Assembly: GCA_036583965.1 (NCBI GenBank)
Contig: JAZBQD010000030.1
Coordinates: forward strand, 109,628,162 to 109,692,161
DNA from: Prunella strophiata
Lineage: Eukaryota; Chordata; Aves; Passeriformes; Prunellidae
Reading direction: 5' to 3'
Length of the DNA stretch: 64,000 bases
Part shown: piece after piece, positions 34,855-48,300 of the stretch
Numbering within the stretch: position 1 is the first letter of the stretch
Layout of the letters: every line of letters begins with the position of its first letter
Position numbers and translations under genes: made by a program
Notes under the pieces: generated by a model
The model's database searches: none
Seen by the model: the letters and a program-made list of their open reading frames with translations, nothing else
Told to the model about the DNA's origin: nothing

Positions 34855-37800
34855 TCACGTGACATTGACCTCCAGAACGTGGTCGTCCTTGCTGGGAATG
34901 ACCAGGATTTGCATCCCTGTGCTGCTGTTGAAGACCTGGCCCGGGGAGAAGGGCTGGAGGCGGGGCATGGGCAGACCCTTGTGCTCCCCACTGGCTGTGG
35001 AATGCAGGCTCCCCCTGCTCCTGATGCTGCTGCTGTCAGCCTGCTCATCCACATTCTTGTCCACAGACAGGTTATCGTTTTCAATCCAGCTATCTGTTTG
35101 AAAACAAAACAAAAAAATAATAACAGTTTTATTCTACCAATTAAGTCTAAAAAGTCATTTCAGAGCTCCGACAGTCAGCTTAACACATGTTCCCAGTTAT
35201 TGATCATGTCTGCTGAGGTAAAAGTCTGTGCACACTTTTGGCCAGCACCAGATGTAACAGAGTGAATTATATTGGTTTCAAAGGAAAATTTCAATAGCAT
35301 GACCTCACATCTGTCACAAGCTAAAAGGATGCACCCTAGCAGCTCCATTGAAAAAAAGCTATGTTGCTTCTATGAGTGAATTTTCACTACAGCTCTGGAA
35401 CTACTCTGGGACTACTATTATACTACAGATAAATACTCTACATGGCTGTGGTAATTTAAACTCTGCATTCAATTGAATGGCCCACATTTTCAGCAGTTTT
35501 TTTATTTCACATTCAATCCCTTGAAAACTGGGAAAAAAATCTCAAAGCTAATGAAGACACACACAATTTAAAGAAAATGGAACTGCAGGATTAAAGGGTT
35601 ATCAAACAGTTTTCACTTGATTATAAATCCAGTGACAACTGATTTGCATACTTATCTTTAAAGGAAATGTAAGAGAACAATGCATTTATTGTTCCTCCTC
35701 AGAGATTTAGGTGGCAACCCAAATTCAAAGTTCCCCTGAGAGCAAGTTTCAATTAGGACTGTGAGTGAAGCTAACAAAGACACCTGTGAGTACCTGGTCC
35801 ATATATTGTCAGTGTATTTCTTGATTTGCTTTTCTCTTTACACAAGAACATAGGAAAAGCAGAGCAATTTCTGTAAATAGTCACATGGTCAAACTGGCCT
35901 TACCAGCATCAAGCTGCATGGAGTGAGCAGAATGGTGAGGGAGGTATTTAAACAATCTGACATCAGGGAAAGGCAGATGCCCAGCAAACAGCGGCATCAC
36001 TTCCATGTGCACTTTGTGAGTTGCTCGAGGTGCTACAGGCATAGAAATCACTCCAGAGCTTTTTCCACACACTGCCCAGTTACTACTGTTGTCAACAACT
36101 GCAAGAACAAAAAGAAAACACAATAATGTTCTTCTGTGAAAAATGGAGAACCCTCAGGATAGTTTTAGAGCACTTTGAAAATCTGCATTTTAGCAACATC
36201 TATATCCCACCAGCTTTTATGTGTGAAGAACTGTGCAAGGTAAGAAAACAGCCCTACATAGAAGGGACCATAGCTGGGCCCCAAGCATGTATCCATCCAG
36301 TCTGAAGAACATTTTTATTCCACTGGAAGGCAGATTAACAAGGAGAAAATAAAATATTCCCAGTCTAGCAAAATGCAAACTGCTTTACTAAGCAGCTGTA
36401 CCCACAATAAAGGAATTTATGCCATAGCAAGTCTGGCAAATGTCATTGTCAAGAAAAATTAGGGGGAAATTTATTAAAATGCTTAAGAAAAATAGCCTTA
36501 CCTTCATACATAAGTTTTGTTGTGCAATATCCATCTGATTCTGTTAATGCTTCATCTCTGTCAACCTCAGAGAGCTCAACAAGCCGGGTGATGGACACCT
36601 CCAAGGAGCAGAGTGAGCCTGTTTTACAGTACTCTGCATCCAAGGGTGGGAAGATTTCAGTTTTCACATGGTACAATGTCTGTCAGGAAGAAAACAGAGC
36701 TATTATCAAGAAGAAAGGGGTGTTTTATTTGTGTTTAAATTGAACTGGGAAATGGGTACAGTACCAACTTTACCCACAACAGACACATCCTGTTAAATCT
36801 GTTTAATGCAAGAACCACTTATAAGTAATGTTCACTTCATTTTCTTGCTCAGTTTAAGAAAATCATAGAACATGGAATCCTGGAATGCTGAGCAATAGTG
36901 GGGACCTTAAAGATTATCTGGTTCCAACCCACCTGCCATGGGCAAGGATACCTTCCACTAGAACAAATCAAATTTGATTCAATCTATTTTTGATACCAGC
37001 AGTGAAAATATTATTTTTTCCTTCACTTCTGTACTTTAACAAAGCCTTTCAATTCTCCTAAATGGGAAACAATCTTACTGTTTAAACAATTTTGATCAGT
37101 TTCTTAGCTCCTCCCTTTACACTCAGGTTCTGAGTGATACATAACTACTTCATTCCTCTTCCTGTCATAGTGCCTGGAATAAACAGTGCCCACATCAAAT
37201 AACTGATTTTTAATTCCTACAAAATTAAATTTTTACCAGAAAACCCCCACTGTTTCACACAGGTAATTGTATTTAAAAACTCTAGAAAAATGCTGATAGA
37301 AGTGCCAAAAATGCTTGTTACATGCCAGTAGGAAAACAAACACCTGAAATGTTGCTCAATGCCAGTTTGCAACAAGCAGGTAGAAAACACTGAAAACAGA
37401 CTAAAGGAATTAAAAAACAAGAGTCTTCTCATGATGCTGCTTTTTACCCAAGCATCACAAAGGGGACCACTGAGTTCAGAGATGAGATTAAATAATGTTG
37501 ATAAAACTTCCTATTAAAGGAATCCTACCTAGCCTATGAACTTCCTAGCTGATCAAAGGAATAAAAAGTTTGTCCATAAAGGGGAAGAAGAAATACTTCA
37601 GATAATGGCCTAGAAAACCCTAAATATTTCATTAGAGGAGCTCATCTCAAGCACTGCAAAAAACTACTCAGATGCTTTCAATAGCAAAGATTATTTTGGA
37701 AATTGCAATTTGCTTCAGAGAGCACAATCTTAAGCCAGCAGGGAAAAAGCAGCTCAGTAAGCTGCAGACAATCTCCATGGCACCAACCCAGGAAAGTGAA

Positions 37801-39292
37801 AACAGTAAAAAAAATGGAACAGGATTAAGCACAAGTGTTACAGCCCTCACCATGTTTCTGTGGCAAGGATATGATTCCACTACATCACATCAGGCTGCAG
37901 CTCTGTCACTCACAAACTGACTTTCCAGTGATTCTAAGTAGGTATCAACCTCATGATATAAACAGAATGTTTATAATATATTTTTTGATTTTCCCTTTTC
38001 ACTTAGGAAACCATATTCAGTTAAGATATGCTATCCTGTAACTTAGAAGAGTACTTACAAAAAAATTTTCCACTTGGAATTCGTAAGTGAACGGCTTCAA
38101 GATAAGAGACTGTTCTTCAGAGGTAGCTGGACAAAAGCTGACTGAAAACAGGCACTGCAAGGAGAGAGGAAGCTCTTTTGTCCACTTCAATTCCCATACA
38201 AAGAATATTGATTGCTTACTGTACACGACCTGAAAGAGAATGTTTAGAGGGTTAGCTGCTTCCTTCCTCTGAGAAAGAAGGGAAATGCACACATGAATAT
38301 GTTTGTCTGTTCTGACATTGGTACAGTTTACAGAAACAAAATAAATCATTAGGGAAATATGCAACAAAATGACTAACAGCGAATCTTTTTCACAATGCAC
38401 ATCTTTTTAAAAGGAAGGATCCATTTCACTGTCAGAATCAAATATTTCAAGAGGAAACACTTCACATGCAGTGAAGTCCAATTTCATATTTAAAAATATT
38501 TTAATTAAAAGTCAAATTTAATAAAATTATTAATATGTTCTTATATACTTTTTCTAGGCACCAACAATGAACAATTTAATATGTTCAGACAAGGCTGAAA
38601 GAAACCTGAGGGTTGCCCAGGGAACTTGTGGATACCCCATCCCTGGAAGTGTTCAAGGCCAGGTTGGATGGGACTCTGAGCATCCTGGTCTAGTGGAAGG
38701 TGTCCCTGCCCAGGGCAGGGGATTGGAACTTGATCATCTTCAAATCCCCTTCCAACCCAAACCATTCTATGATTCTATGGTAAGAAACTGCTCTGCAACT
38801 GAACTGGTTTACAGCTGTATTTAATTGGAAAACTGTCTCAACCTGATTTTTTTTCCTAAAACCCAATGACAAACTGCAACTGTAAGATGAATAAATTGAA
38901 TAAACCAGCAAGTGAAGTTTACCTGTTGAGATGCAGGGTTGAGAGGTACCAGCTGCAAGTTTGTGCACTCAGCAGAATTTTTTAGGCTGTAGTCTGAAAG
39001 CTGGAAACAGAGTTCTGACAAATTCTGTACGCAGACTTGCACATATTTCCTGAAAAACGGGACACAGTTTTTTCAATAAAAACTGAAGAGTTACATTGGA
39101 AGAGTCCATGACCATAAAACAAGGCTGTAAAACATCCTCTTTCACAGTAAACAAAACCAAATAACTACACACAAACAGGATAACTGTTCATCCTGTGGTC
39201 TTATTTCCAAAACCACAAATTAGTTTGATTGTCATGAAAGAACACGAGAGGAAATGCACAAGCTTCCAGGGGGAAGATAGTAAAAGCCCAAC

Positions 39293-39324
<32 letters not shown>

Positions 39325-42300
39325 CTGCTATAAATATGAGTTATGAAACCTCATACATCTCCATACTTTGCAAGAAGAAAGAAACAATAAATAAATAATG
39401 AGTACATTACCGTTTGCCAGCTGACAACAAGGAATGCTTGGCATTAAAGGGTATGCAGAATGTTAATGCAATAATAGTGGAGTAAATCGACCAAGGACAA
39501 TCAATGGTCACCTAAAGGAAAAAAAGGAACACAGTTCTTATTTGCAATAGTCTTTGGCACAATGATTTTGCTTTTCTTCTCTTTTCTAAGTGAAACTTTT
39601 CTCATCAAGTGTCTATATCTAATGCATCCAGGAGAGGAAGAAATAAACATTTTTAAAAATCAGTATGTAAAATCTAAGCTGAAAAAAGAAATGGTTTCTG
39701 TTTGCCTGTGAGTGGGATATGAAATCTCAAAGCAGCTTTTTCTCTAGGAACTGACATACCCCATTGTAAAGACTATAAAAAAAGGAAGTGGAATAGAAGA
39801 AAAAAAAAAGGACACCAATGGCATCTCTGACACCGCTACCCCTGGTAAAGGTCAGTATCAAATAAACTGCTATAAGATATATTATTTAAATGTCTTTATA
39901 ATAATTTAATATATGAAATACAAGCTCAAAATATTTTTAAAAATGCATTTAATGTATATTTGTTTAAATTTCAAGCAGAACACTTGACTTCATATTTCCC
40001 ATGAATCAGAATCTGGAATTAAAAGACCACCATGCTACCTTTTACAAAGACACCGGTACCCTCCATCCTTTATAAACTGTGCTAAAACACTAAAAGTTAG
40101 ATTACTAGCCAAGGGAACAGCTGACAATTTATTAACAACAGTGTATATTTCTTCTTATATTTACAATTTCTTTACATTTTAACATTCGGTATGATTTTTG
40201 CATACATGTCTTTTGAAAGAAAATAAGTTCCAAATAAGCAAGTTCTCCCTCACCACCACTTCTATTTTGTGAAGTGTTTACCCTGCAATCAAATACATTC
40301 CATACTAAAAAAGTTAAACTACATCTTACTTTTTGATCAACAGTAGCCATGCAGTTGTCCTGTTTCTGCTTCTCTTTGTTTTTTCTGTGATTTTCTCTAT
40401 TTGTAGTATTTTCCTTCTCCACGACAGATTCTGTGGCTGATGGCAAATACATGACTTCTAGTTCAAATTCAATCACATGGTAAGCAGGAGCCACTGGCAA
40501 GCTGATGCTTGTGATCTTCTCAGAAGACTGAATCCTTAATGATGACTCTGAGATCTTTTCTATAGATGTGTAGAATAGGGAAAAAAGAAAATAATAGAAA
40601 AACATGTGGTGTCATAAACACTATCCAGCAATGTTTGCAAAAACAGCAATGAGAAACCATGTTAAAAAACTCCACAGTAACCTCTTCAAACCAGCTATAA
40701 TCTGCACATGTTAAATATCTAACTCCCCAGGAGTAATGATCTATCCTTCTTAAACTGCAGGAAGGTAACCACCACATTCCATGTAATAAAAGGCTTCTAA
40801 TGTTCAGGAGGGCAATTTAACAACAAACTTCAAACCAGCTACAGACCTACTTTAGCCTATCATAAGACACTTATTCAAGTTTTTACAAAGTGAAAGCACC
40901 TTGTTAAGTCTCAACTTTCACTTCAAGCAACCTTGGACACACACACATGCAGCAGTTTCACATGCCTTCTGCATTTCATCAATGGAAGTAAAATTGTCCA
41001 GCTATGTTTGTCAAAGTTCATACTACTGCTCTGGGGGTGACAATTTGAGACCTTTCTTGGACTGAAGTACTCAGCTGCAAATCCCTAAAATTGTTCTTAA
41101 TAATGACTACTGACAAACTGTGTCAGTGTTCTTAACGCTGTAAATATTGAGCTTCAGGATGACTGAACTTGTGAGCCTTTTAGAGATGACTCCTTTCCAG
41201 TTCCTGGCTTACCCCTGGTGTTGGAGTAGATCACAGCCTTGCTCTCAGGGTGGTACAGGATGGGCATGGCATCCGCGTTGCTGAGCTGCAGAGTGTCCCC
41301 GCTCTTCATGCTGTAGTGACCAGTGGTCACTGTGAACTTCACCTTCTGGGGAATGCCAGCCAAAAGGCTTTCTGGAGGACAGAGCAGCAATTGTTAACAG
41401 ATTCCAGCACATGGTTACAATGCACTAAGGCTTGTTAGCAGACAGCTGGTCACACACTGGGGTAACTTACAAGTGCAGGGTTTTGGTGTTATGGGACACT
41501 TTAAACCCAGCTCAGATACAACTTGTGGGGAAATCACCTGTTTCAAGCTGAGAGCTCACACCCACTGCATCTTGGATGGCTTAGATGAGCTGTCTCTCTA
41601 GCACAGATTTCAGTGAAGTACAATAACCCCACAGAATTTACTAAGCTTTTAAGTTCTCCTTTTGTTTTGATTTTTTAAGTTTTTCTAAAGCTTTCTGATG
41701 TTTATATTTTTGTATAGAACTTTTTTATACACTTTATATAAACAACTTATTGTTTACATTCTTTCTTGGAGGAGGAGAAACTTAATGGACTGTTAGGCTG
41801 TCCAGTGGCATTGGGGAGGTGGCACTGTCACCCTCCAATGACACTGGCACTTCAGAGATCTATAAATTGGAGCCAGAAATTAAAAAAGCTCTCTTTTGTC
41901 TTGTAAAGAGCTGCTGTCTGCGTTGTGTTATTTTGTGTCCTACAGCAACATTCTCCAGGTTGAAGACAGCTCTGTATTTTCCAGTGATACCCACGGGCTG
42001 TATTTACATGATCAGCACAACAAGAATGCCAATGTGCACACAGAATCACAGCTATCAGTTTCATAGGGGTTCTTAATTTGATATATGCCCAATAAGCCTG
42101 TCCTTCCTTAGCCACACACTGCAACCTGGAATGCCAGCACAAAATTCATATTAACTCCTCAGCTGCCACATTCAATAGCCTGAAAACAAATCACTATTAA
42201 CTTCCATTTATACACTCTGATAAACACAACATCTAGTGTTCAGCTGTTTCTGAAACCTATGGATGCATTCAGTATTAATTTTTAATAAGTTTATATCCTC

Positions 42301-45300
42301 TCTAGTAGAGAATCCCATTTCTTACTCATTTCTTGTAAATATCAAAGGGAATCTAGCATTAAGTTTGGAGGAATTTCTCCACAGAAAGGGAGAACACACA
42401 TTGGAATGGGCTGACCATCTCACCCAGGGAGATGGTCACTGTCCCAGGTGATGTTTAAAGGGAAGACTGGATGTGGCACTCAGTGCCATGGTGTGGATGA
42501 CAAGATGGTTTTTGGCCATAGGTTGGACTCAATCCCAGAGGTCTTTCCCAGCCTAACTGATCCTGTGATCACAACCAATAAGGGGCTCAGTCAATTACAA
42601 ATGTAAATATTCACTTCTAATCAGTGTGGCAGCTCAAATCACACCTGATATTTCAGTGACAATACATATTCAAATCAAGGTTCAAAAGTGACACTATGTG
42701 TCCAGAGCCAAGCACTGGAATCAGTTGTTCTAAACAGGCCATCACTGGCAGGACATTATGATGGATAACTGAAAAGCAAGGTTGTATTTTAGACTCACAA
42801 GGCAGAGTAAGGCAAACTAAGTAATACTGAAGCCATGAAACACTTTCTCTAGTCAGGAGCACAAGAGGAATCATCAAAGCAGCTTCAGCACAGCCACAGC
42901 ACCTACCAGTCATGGGCTCCACTTTGAGCTGGGGCTCCTGGGAGTACACATCGTACTGCACGATGGGGTAGATGTGAAGAAGGACAAACTGCACCTTTCC
43001 CACTGAAGTGCACAGCTGCCTGAGCGTGTATGTCCCAGGTTCTTTGGCCTTGGAAGAAAAACATTTCATTTTTTTTTTTTTTTAAGTTTAAGAAAATACT
43101 TCTAGAACAAGGCCTCTACTAAAGAACAGCATGTTTCCATCTCATTTTTATCAGGTACTTTGGGTTTGCAAATTAAAACTGCACATGGCAGAAAACTCAG
43201 TTTTCTGAGTAAATTACAAGATTTACACAAAGGAGCACCTTTTGCCCCATTAAGATAGAAGCTCTATAGAGTGCTGTCTGAAGACATCATAATTAACAAG
43301 TACTAATAATCAGGATAACTAATGTAGTAGCTAAGCTGTCAATTTGTTACTCTGGGGTGTGTTTTGCCTTGTTTGCTGGTTGGTTCCCCCCCAAAGTGCA
43401 ACATACATGAAAAAACATTATTAAGTACCTAAACAACAACTGTGCTTATTTGACTAATTTATAAAAACAATTATAAAATCCTACAGCATTTATATAAGGC
43501 ACAGCTTTCAGCTCCAGCTTCTGATTTCACACATTCCCCACCACACACCCTGAGTCAATGTTTACAAGAAAGTAATACATGCATATTTAATTTCCAACTC
43601 TTCCCATACCCTGAGTAATGGGATTCTGGATGTTTCTCAAGAAGATTAAAAACAAAAGCAAATCTGTAACACCTTCTAGTATATTTACTCTTGATTCTAT
43701 TTGCTCTTAGGGACTGCTATGGAATGGGAAGGGTTTTCTTTTCTTCATGTGCCACTTTCCAAGTGTAATACATAAGTACCAATCCTGGGTATAATTAAAA
43801 AAGTCTACAAGTTATGGAGAAAAGCTGTACCAATTCAACAGTCAAACCTCATGCAGTTATTTACATGGCAAATCCAGACTGAAATTCAGTATTATGCATT
43901 CTGACATTAAAGTCACTACATTTTAGCCCTAAAACACCAAAAAAGCATGAGTAAAGTAATACATAATATACACATACTTTAAATCTTGACATGGGATGGG
44001 AATATTGGTGTAAAGAATTTAGACAATGCTTTCTGATCTCTTTTAAGGCTTGGAAAAAATTGGAAGATTGCTGTCAGCATAAATAATGCTAATCATCAGT
44101 GTAAGTTCTATAGAAATGATCAAACTCCCTCTGGGTCATAGAAGCACAGTCATTCCTCTTCTAGCAGAAGTGGTGCAATTAAGCATTACTTTAAGAAAAT
44201 CCACAAAACAAGTTGTCAGCAGTTTCTATCCTCTGGCCAGCTGTGTAATCCAGTAGAAGTGACACAGTGTATTACTACAGTGATAATGGATTTTTAATAA
44301 ATATTTTGTAAATACTGCAGCTCAAACCTAGAGAAACTTTCATTGTTTTATCTAATAATATACTGTTAAAATTATAACATGCTCATATTTTCCCTTTAAG
44401 GACAGGTAAATCATGCCTTAAACAACTATATTGTGGGATTCACTCTGAGCAGTCTTCCCATGAAAAGTTCTTTTCTTGAAAGGAAGGTTGGGAAAATAGC
44501 AAAGTTATAAAAGTAAGGCTGTCCATCTTCCAGTAGCCACCAGATTCACAGCAGAACCAGGCAAATTCAAAGCTCTATCTAGCTTTTCATCCATGTCTTC
44601 TCCTGGCGTTTCCAACTGTATCCTGATCCCACTAACCCCAAATGCCAGCTCAGTGCAGTCCCTAACACCTCTCTTCTAGTAATGCTCCTTCATCTGAAAT
44701 CCCCTTTTACATACATGTGAATTCATTTTACAGAATGTGGCATTTCCAGCCACCAAGGCCTCTGGTCCAAATCCCCTTAACCTGTCCCAGTCCTTTGAAA
44801 GGATGAGAAACCTCAGAAATTAGGTCAGTAGGTAGTTCAAATGACTGCATTGCCTTTCCACAGATAATAAGACAACTAGTAACTAGTAAGTTAGTTAACT
44901 TGGTTAGATGATGACTAATGGGGACAATTTTAATTCTAATGTCTAAATTCAAATACTTGTAGCTGATCTCAACTTCTTGCAGGTAGGTTTACTACATCCC
45001 CCAAGTGAAAAATTATTCTACCACCCTCTGCAGAACAAAAGGCTGCCAACCAAATTTAACCACACTTTAACAATCACTTACTGAATGGCTAGAAAAAGAA
45101 TTCAAATCAAAGCTTTTAGAAGTTATTCTGAATGACCTCAACAGCACAGGCAGACTTCATGAGCAGTATATTACATTGCATATGAATTTATCAGTTCAAT
45201 TTTTGGCAGCAATAGTCAAGATGTTTAAGTTTAGGAAGGCTGACTCAAATGATTTCAAGTAGAAGAGTCATCTGTATGTTCTAGAATAAACACAACAGCA

Positions 45301-48300
45301 TCCTTTCAAGGGAAATGATGGTGGAGAACAACAAAAAGCTGCAAGGGGAATGGGTGATCAAGTGTAACAGGAAGTAATACCTGTATATATAATAACAGGC
45401 ACCACTCACCAGCACAACGCCCATCCTCAGCCAACATTTCTGGTTTCTCTGTCAGGAGTGCTTCAATCACCCAGCTACAATAACATACCTGAATATTGAA
45501 CGTGATTTTATTGTCCCCTGGTTCCAGAGTCAAGTTGTTGCACTTCAAGACGTGAGCCCCATCTTCCAAAGTGAGCCCTGAGGGCACGTCCAGGGAGCTG
45601 CTGCTCTCCTGCCTCCGCAGCAGCATGTGCGCGTTCTTGCAGATGATTCCTGCCGTGTTCAAGGAGTTGTCTGAGGGGCTCCTCTCGTACATTTCAGCCA
45701 GCTCCAGTGCTGGCAGGCTGTTTCTGGACAAAGGCAAGCCTGCAATTTCACTTGGGAAGCTGATGACACCGTTGGAAGTTTTGTGCTTGGTGAGCCACTC
45801 GGCTGTTTTCCTGTAGCTGTTCTTCTCGATGCTGAAGTGAACGTGGATGGCAACCTGGTCCACCTGGACAGGGATGGGCATTTGGCTCAGCAAAGTCAAC
45901 TCGATGATCAACTTCCCACCCACGTGGACAACAGCATTTGGAGGGTCAAAATGCAGAGTTTTCAGCTGAGCAAAGGAGTGCATAGGCAATATAACCTTTT
46001 GACCTGGAAAGACAAAAACAGGGATTTTATTATTCTCCAGTGCTGCTGGAGATGAGCAAAATTTTTCTCTTAAAAATTCAATCCCTAGAATTAAATGGAT
46101 CAACAACTTTTCAACAATGAATTATTTCTCAACAAATCACTGCTTTCCAATTTTTATCTTGCATGAGAGTTAAAAGACGCTGAGATTTGTTTTACTTATG
46201 CTACAATTTCCATTTTCAAGCTATTAAAAACAACTGAATTAAGAGAGATTGTCCAAGCAGAAGTTGAACTACTACACTACAGAACAGAGTAGAATGAAGT
46301 GACCAAATTCCCAGAACTTGTACAAGTTTAAGAAACTAATAATCAGATTGGTGCCTTGAGCCAGCAACTCTGCTATGCAAAGGGTTTTCATTCTCTTTTC
46401 TACATTCCAAAAACAACCCTAAGGCAGTACCTAAAATTAAGAATCAAGTCTAAAGTAACATATTACTTATGGTACATCAAATCATTAAGAAAAAATTTCT
46501 GCATAAAAATAAGCAGAAGTCTTCAGATCTACAGGAAGTATTCCATTTGAATTTGAATTAGGATTAATATCTGACAAGAAGATATAACTGAAGCAGCATA
46601 AAAAATAAAGAGAGGAAATGGGATGGACAAAATAATGAGCTGCAGGTGGATGGGCACAGATCTAACATCAAAATCCAGGATGTACCATCATAGAGCTGCC
46701 ACTTGCATGCCAGCATTGAGAGACAAAGAGAGGTTAGGAATTGAAAAAACTCAACACACAATAAATTATGGGCTGTTAAAGCAGAGAAACATAACTGAAG
46801 GAAAACAAAGACTGCAGTATTCAGAATGAAAATGTTAATTACCCTTTCATCTTTGACTATTCTTCATTAGAGTAGATTTATAAATGTTTTGGAAAACATA
46901 GGTTAAGAAACCATACACAAAATAATGAAGCCAATCAGAAAAAGCCTCCCCATCTACCTTTAGGGAAAAAACAGATTGGAGTAGCTGAAGTTTTAAGACC
47001 CAGACTTACCTTGGTTCTCTGCTTGCTGATTGGTAAAATCTAGTATTTCTTGGCAAAATCTTTTGCGTTCCTCTTCTGTTAAGTGATTATCACCAGCTAA
47101 AAGGCTGCTTGTTTGGAGATAACTAATGAAGTTAAGGAAACAGGAGATAGAAACCCACAGCAATTACAAATTTGACTGAAAACAAGACATTCAAGTACTG
47201 CTTTTCTGAGCTTTAGAGACAAGACCTGCTGTTATCATCACTGCACTTTTCCATTAGAAAAGAAAAAATGGAAGATTTACCATCATCTGAGAATATTGCA
47301 GAATCTCAATACTTCTGTAGCAGACCTACTAAAAATATGATCCATTATTAACCAGTGCAATATTGCCTCATCTAAAGAGATCCATGAGCACAGAAAATTC
47401 ATTATTTGACAATAATCCATGCAGTGTGCAAGTTAAAGACATAGTGTCTTGCATCACACTAGCAAACATTTAACACTAAATAATCTTGAGTATTCCTTTT
47501 TATTCCAATTTACCTGGCTGAGAATCTGCCAGATGTTACAGCATCACTTACCATTACTAAGTCACAAGACATTTTTTAAAATTTTAAGTGCTGGAAATAT
47601 AAATGATCACTTGAATATTTAGCTAAGAATGCAATATTACTGGCTCAGATTCCTTATGAACATTTGCACTGAAGCAGAAAAATTTTAAAGTGTTTAAAAG
47701 TGATGTGAGAATATTTTGTAAATACTGCAGCTCAAATCTAGAAAATCTTTCATTGCTTTATCTAATAATAAATTTGCAAAGGAGGCTGACATGTATAATG
47801 TGTCTTGTTCTAAATGCACACAAACCAACAAAAAACCAGCACAACAGAACAACCCCCAAAATACACTCTGTGGTATCAAATAACTCAGCTGTCTCAGCCC
47901 AGACTCAGAATTTCTGGCAGTCTTTACTGTTAAATAAAAGTTAGAGATATGTCAGAAAAATAATCCCAAGCATCATTTTCTCCTGTTTTGATTGCTCTGG
48001 CTCTGCCTGTTAGAGGATACTTTTCTATCTGCCCAAGCTGCTTCTGACACTCAGCCAGCTGCTTCCTCGTGTGTGTGACCAGCAGTGCCCAGCCCTCAGC
48101 AAGGTAGGTTTTCAGTGCTCCTTGAAGATACACCTCTGCCTTCTGGGGACCTTTCTTCCTCCTTGGGAAATGAAAAAATGAGCAATGTAAGAACCTTTGC
48201 AGCCAGGAAAGCTCTCTGCATCTTTTCTCAAAGTGCTGATGAGAGAGAAACACTGCAAGTAAATGCAGGACAAACTGCAGTGAACCGTTATGATCTTGAA

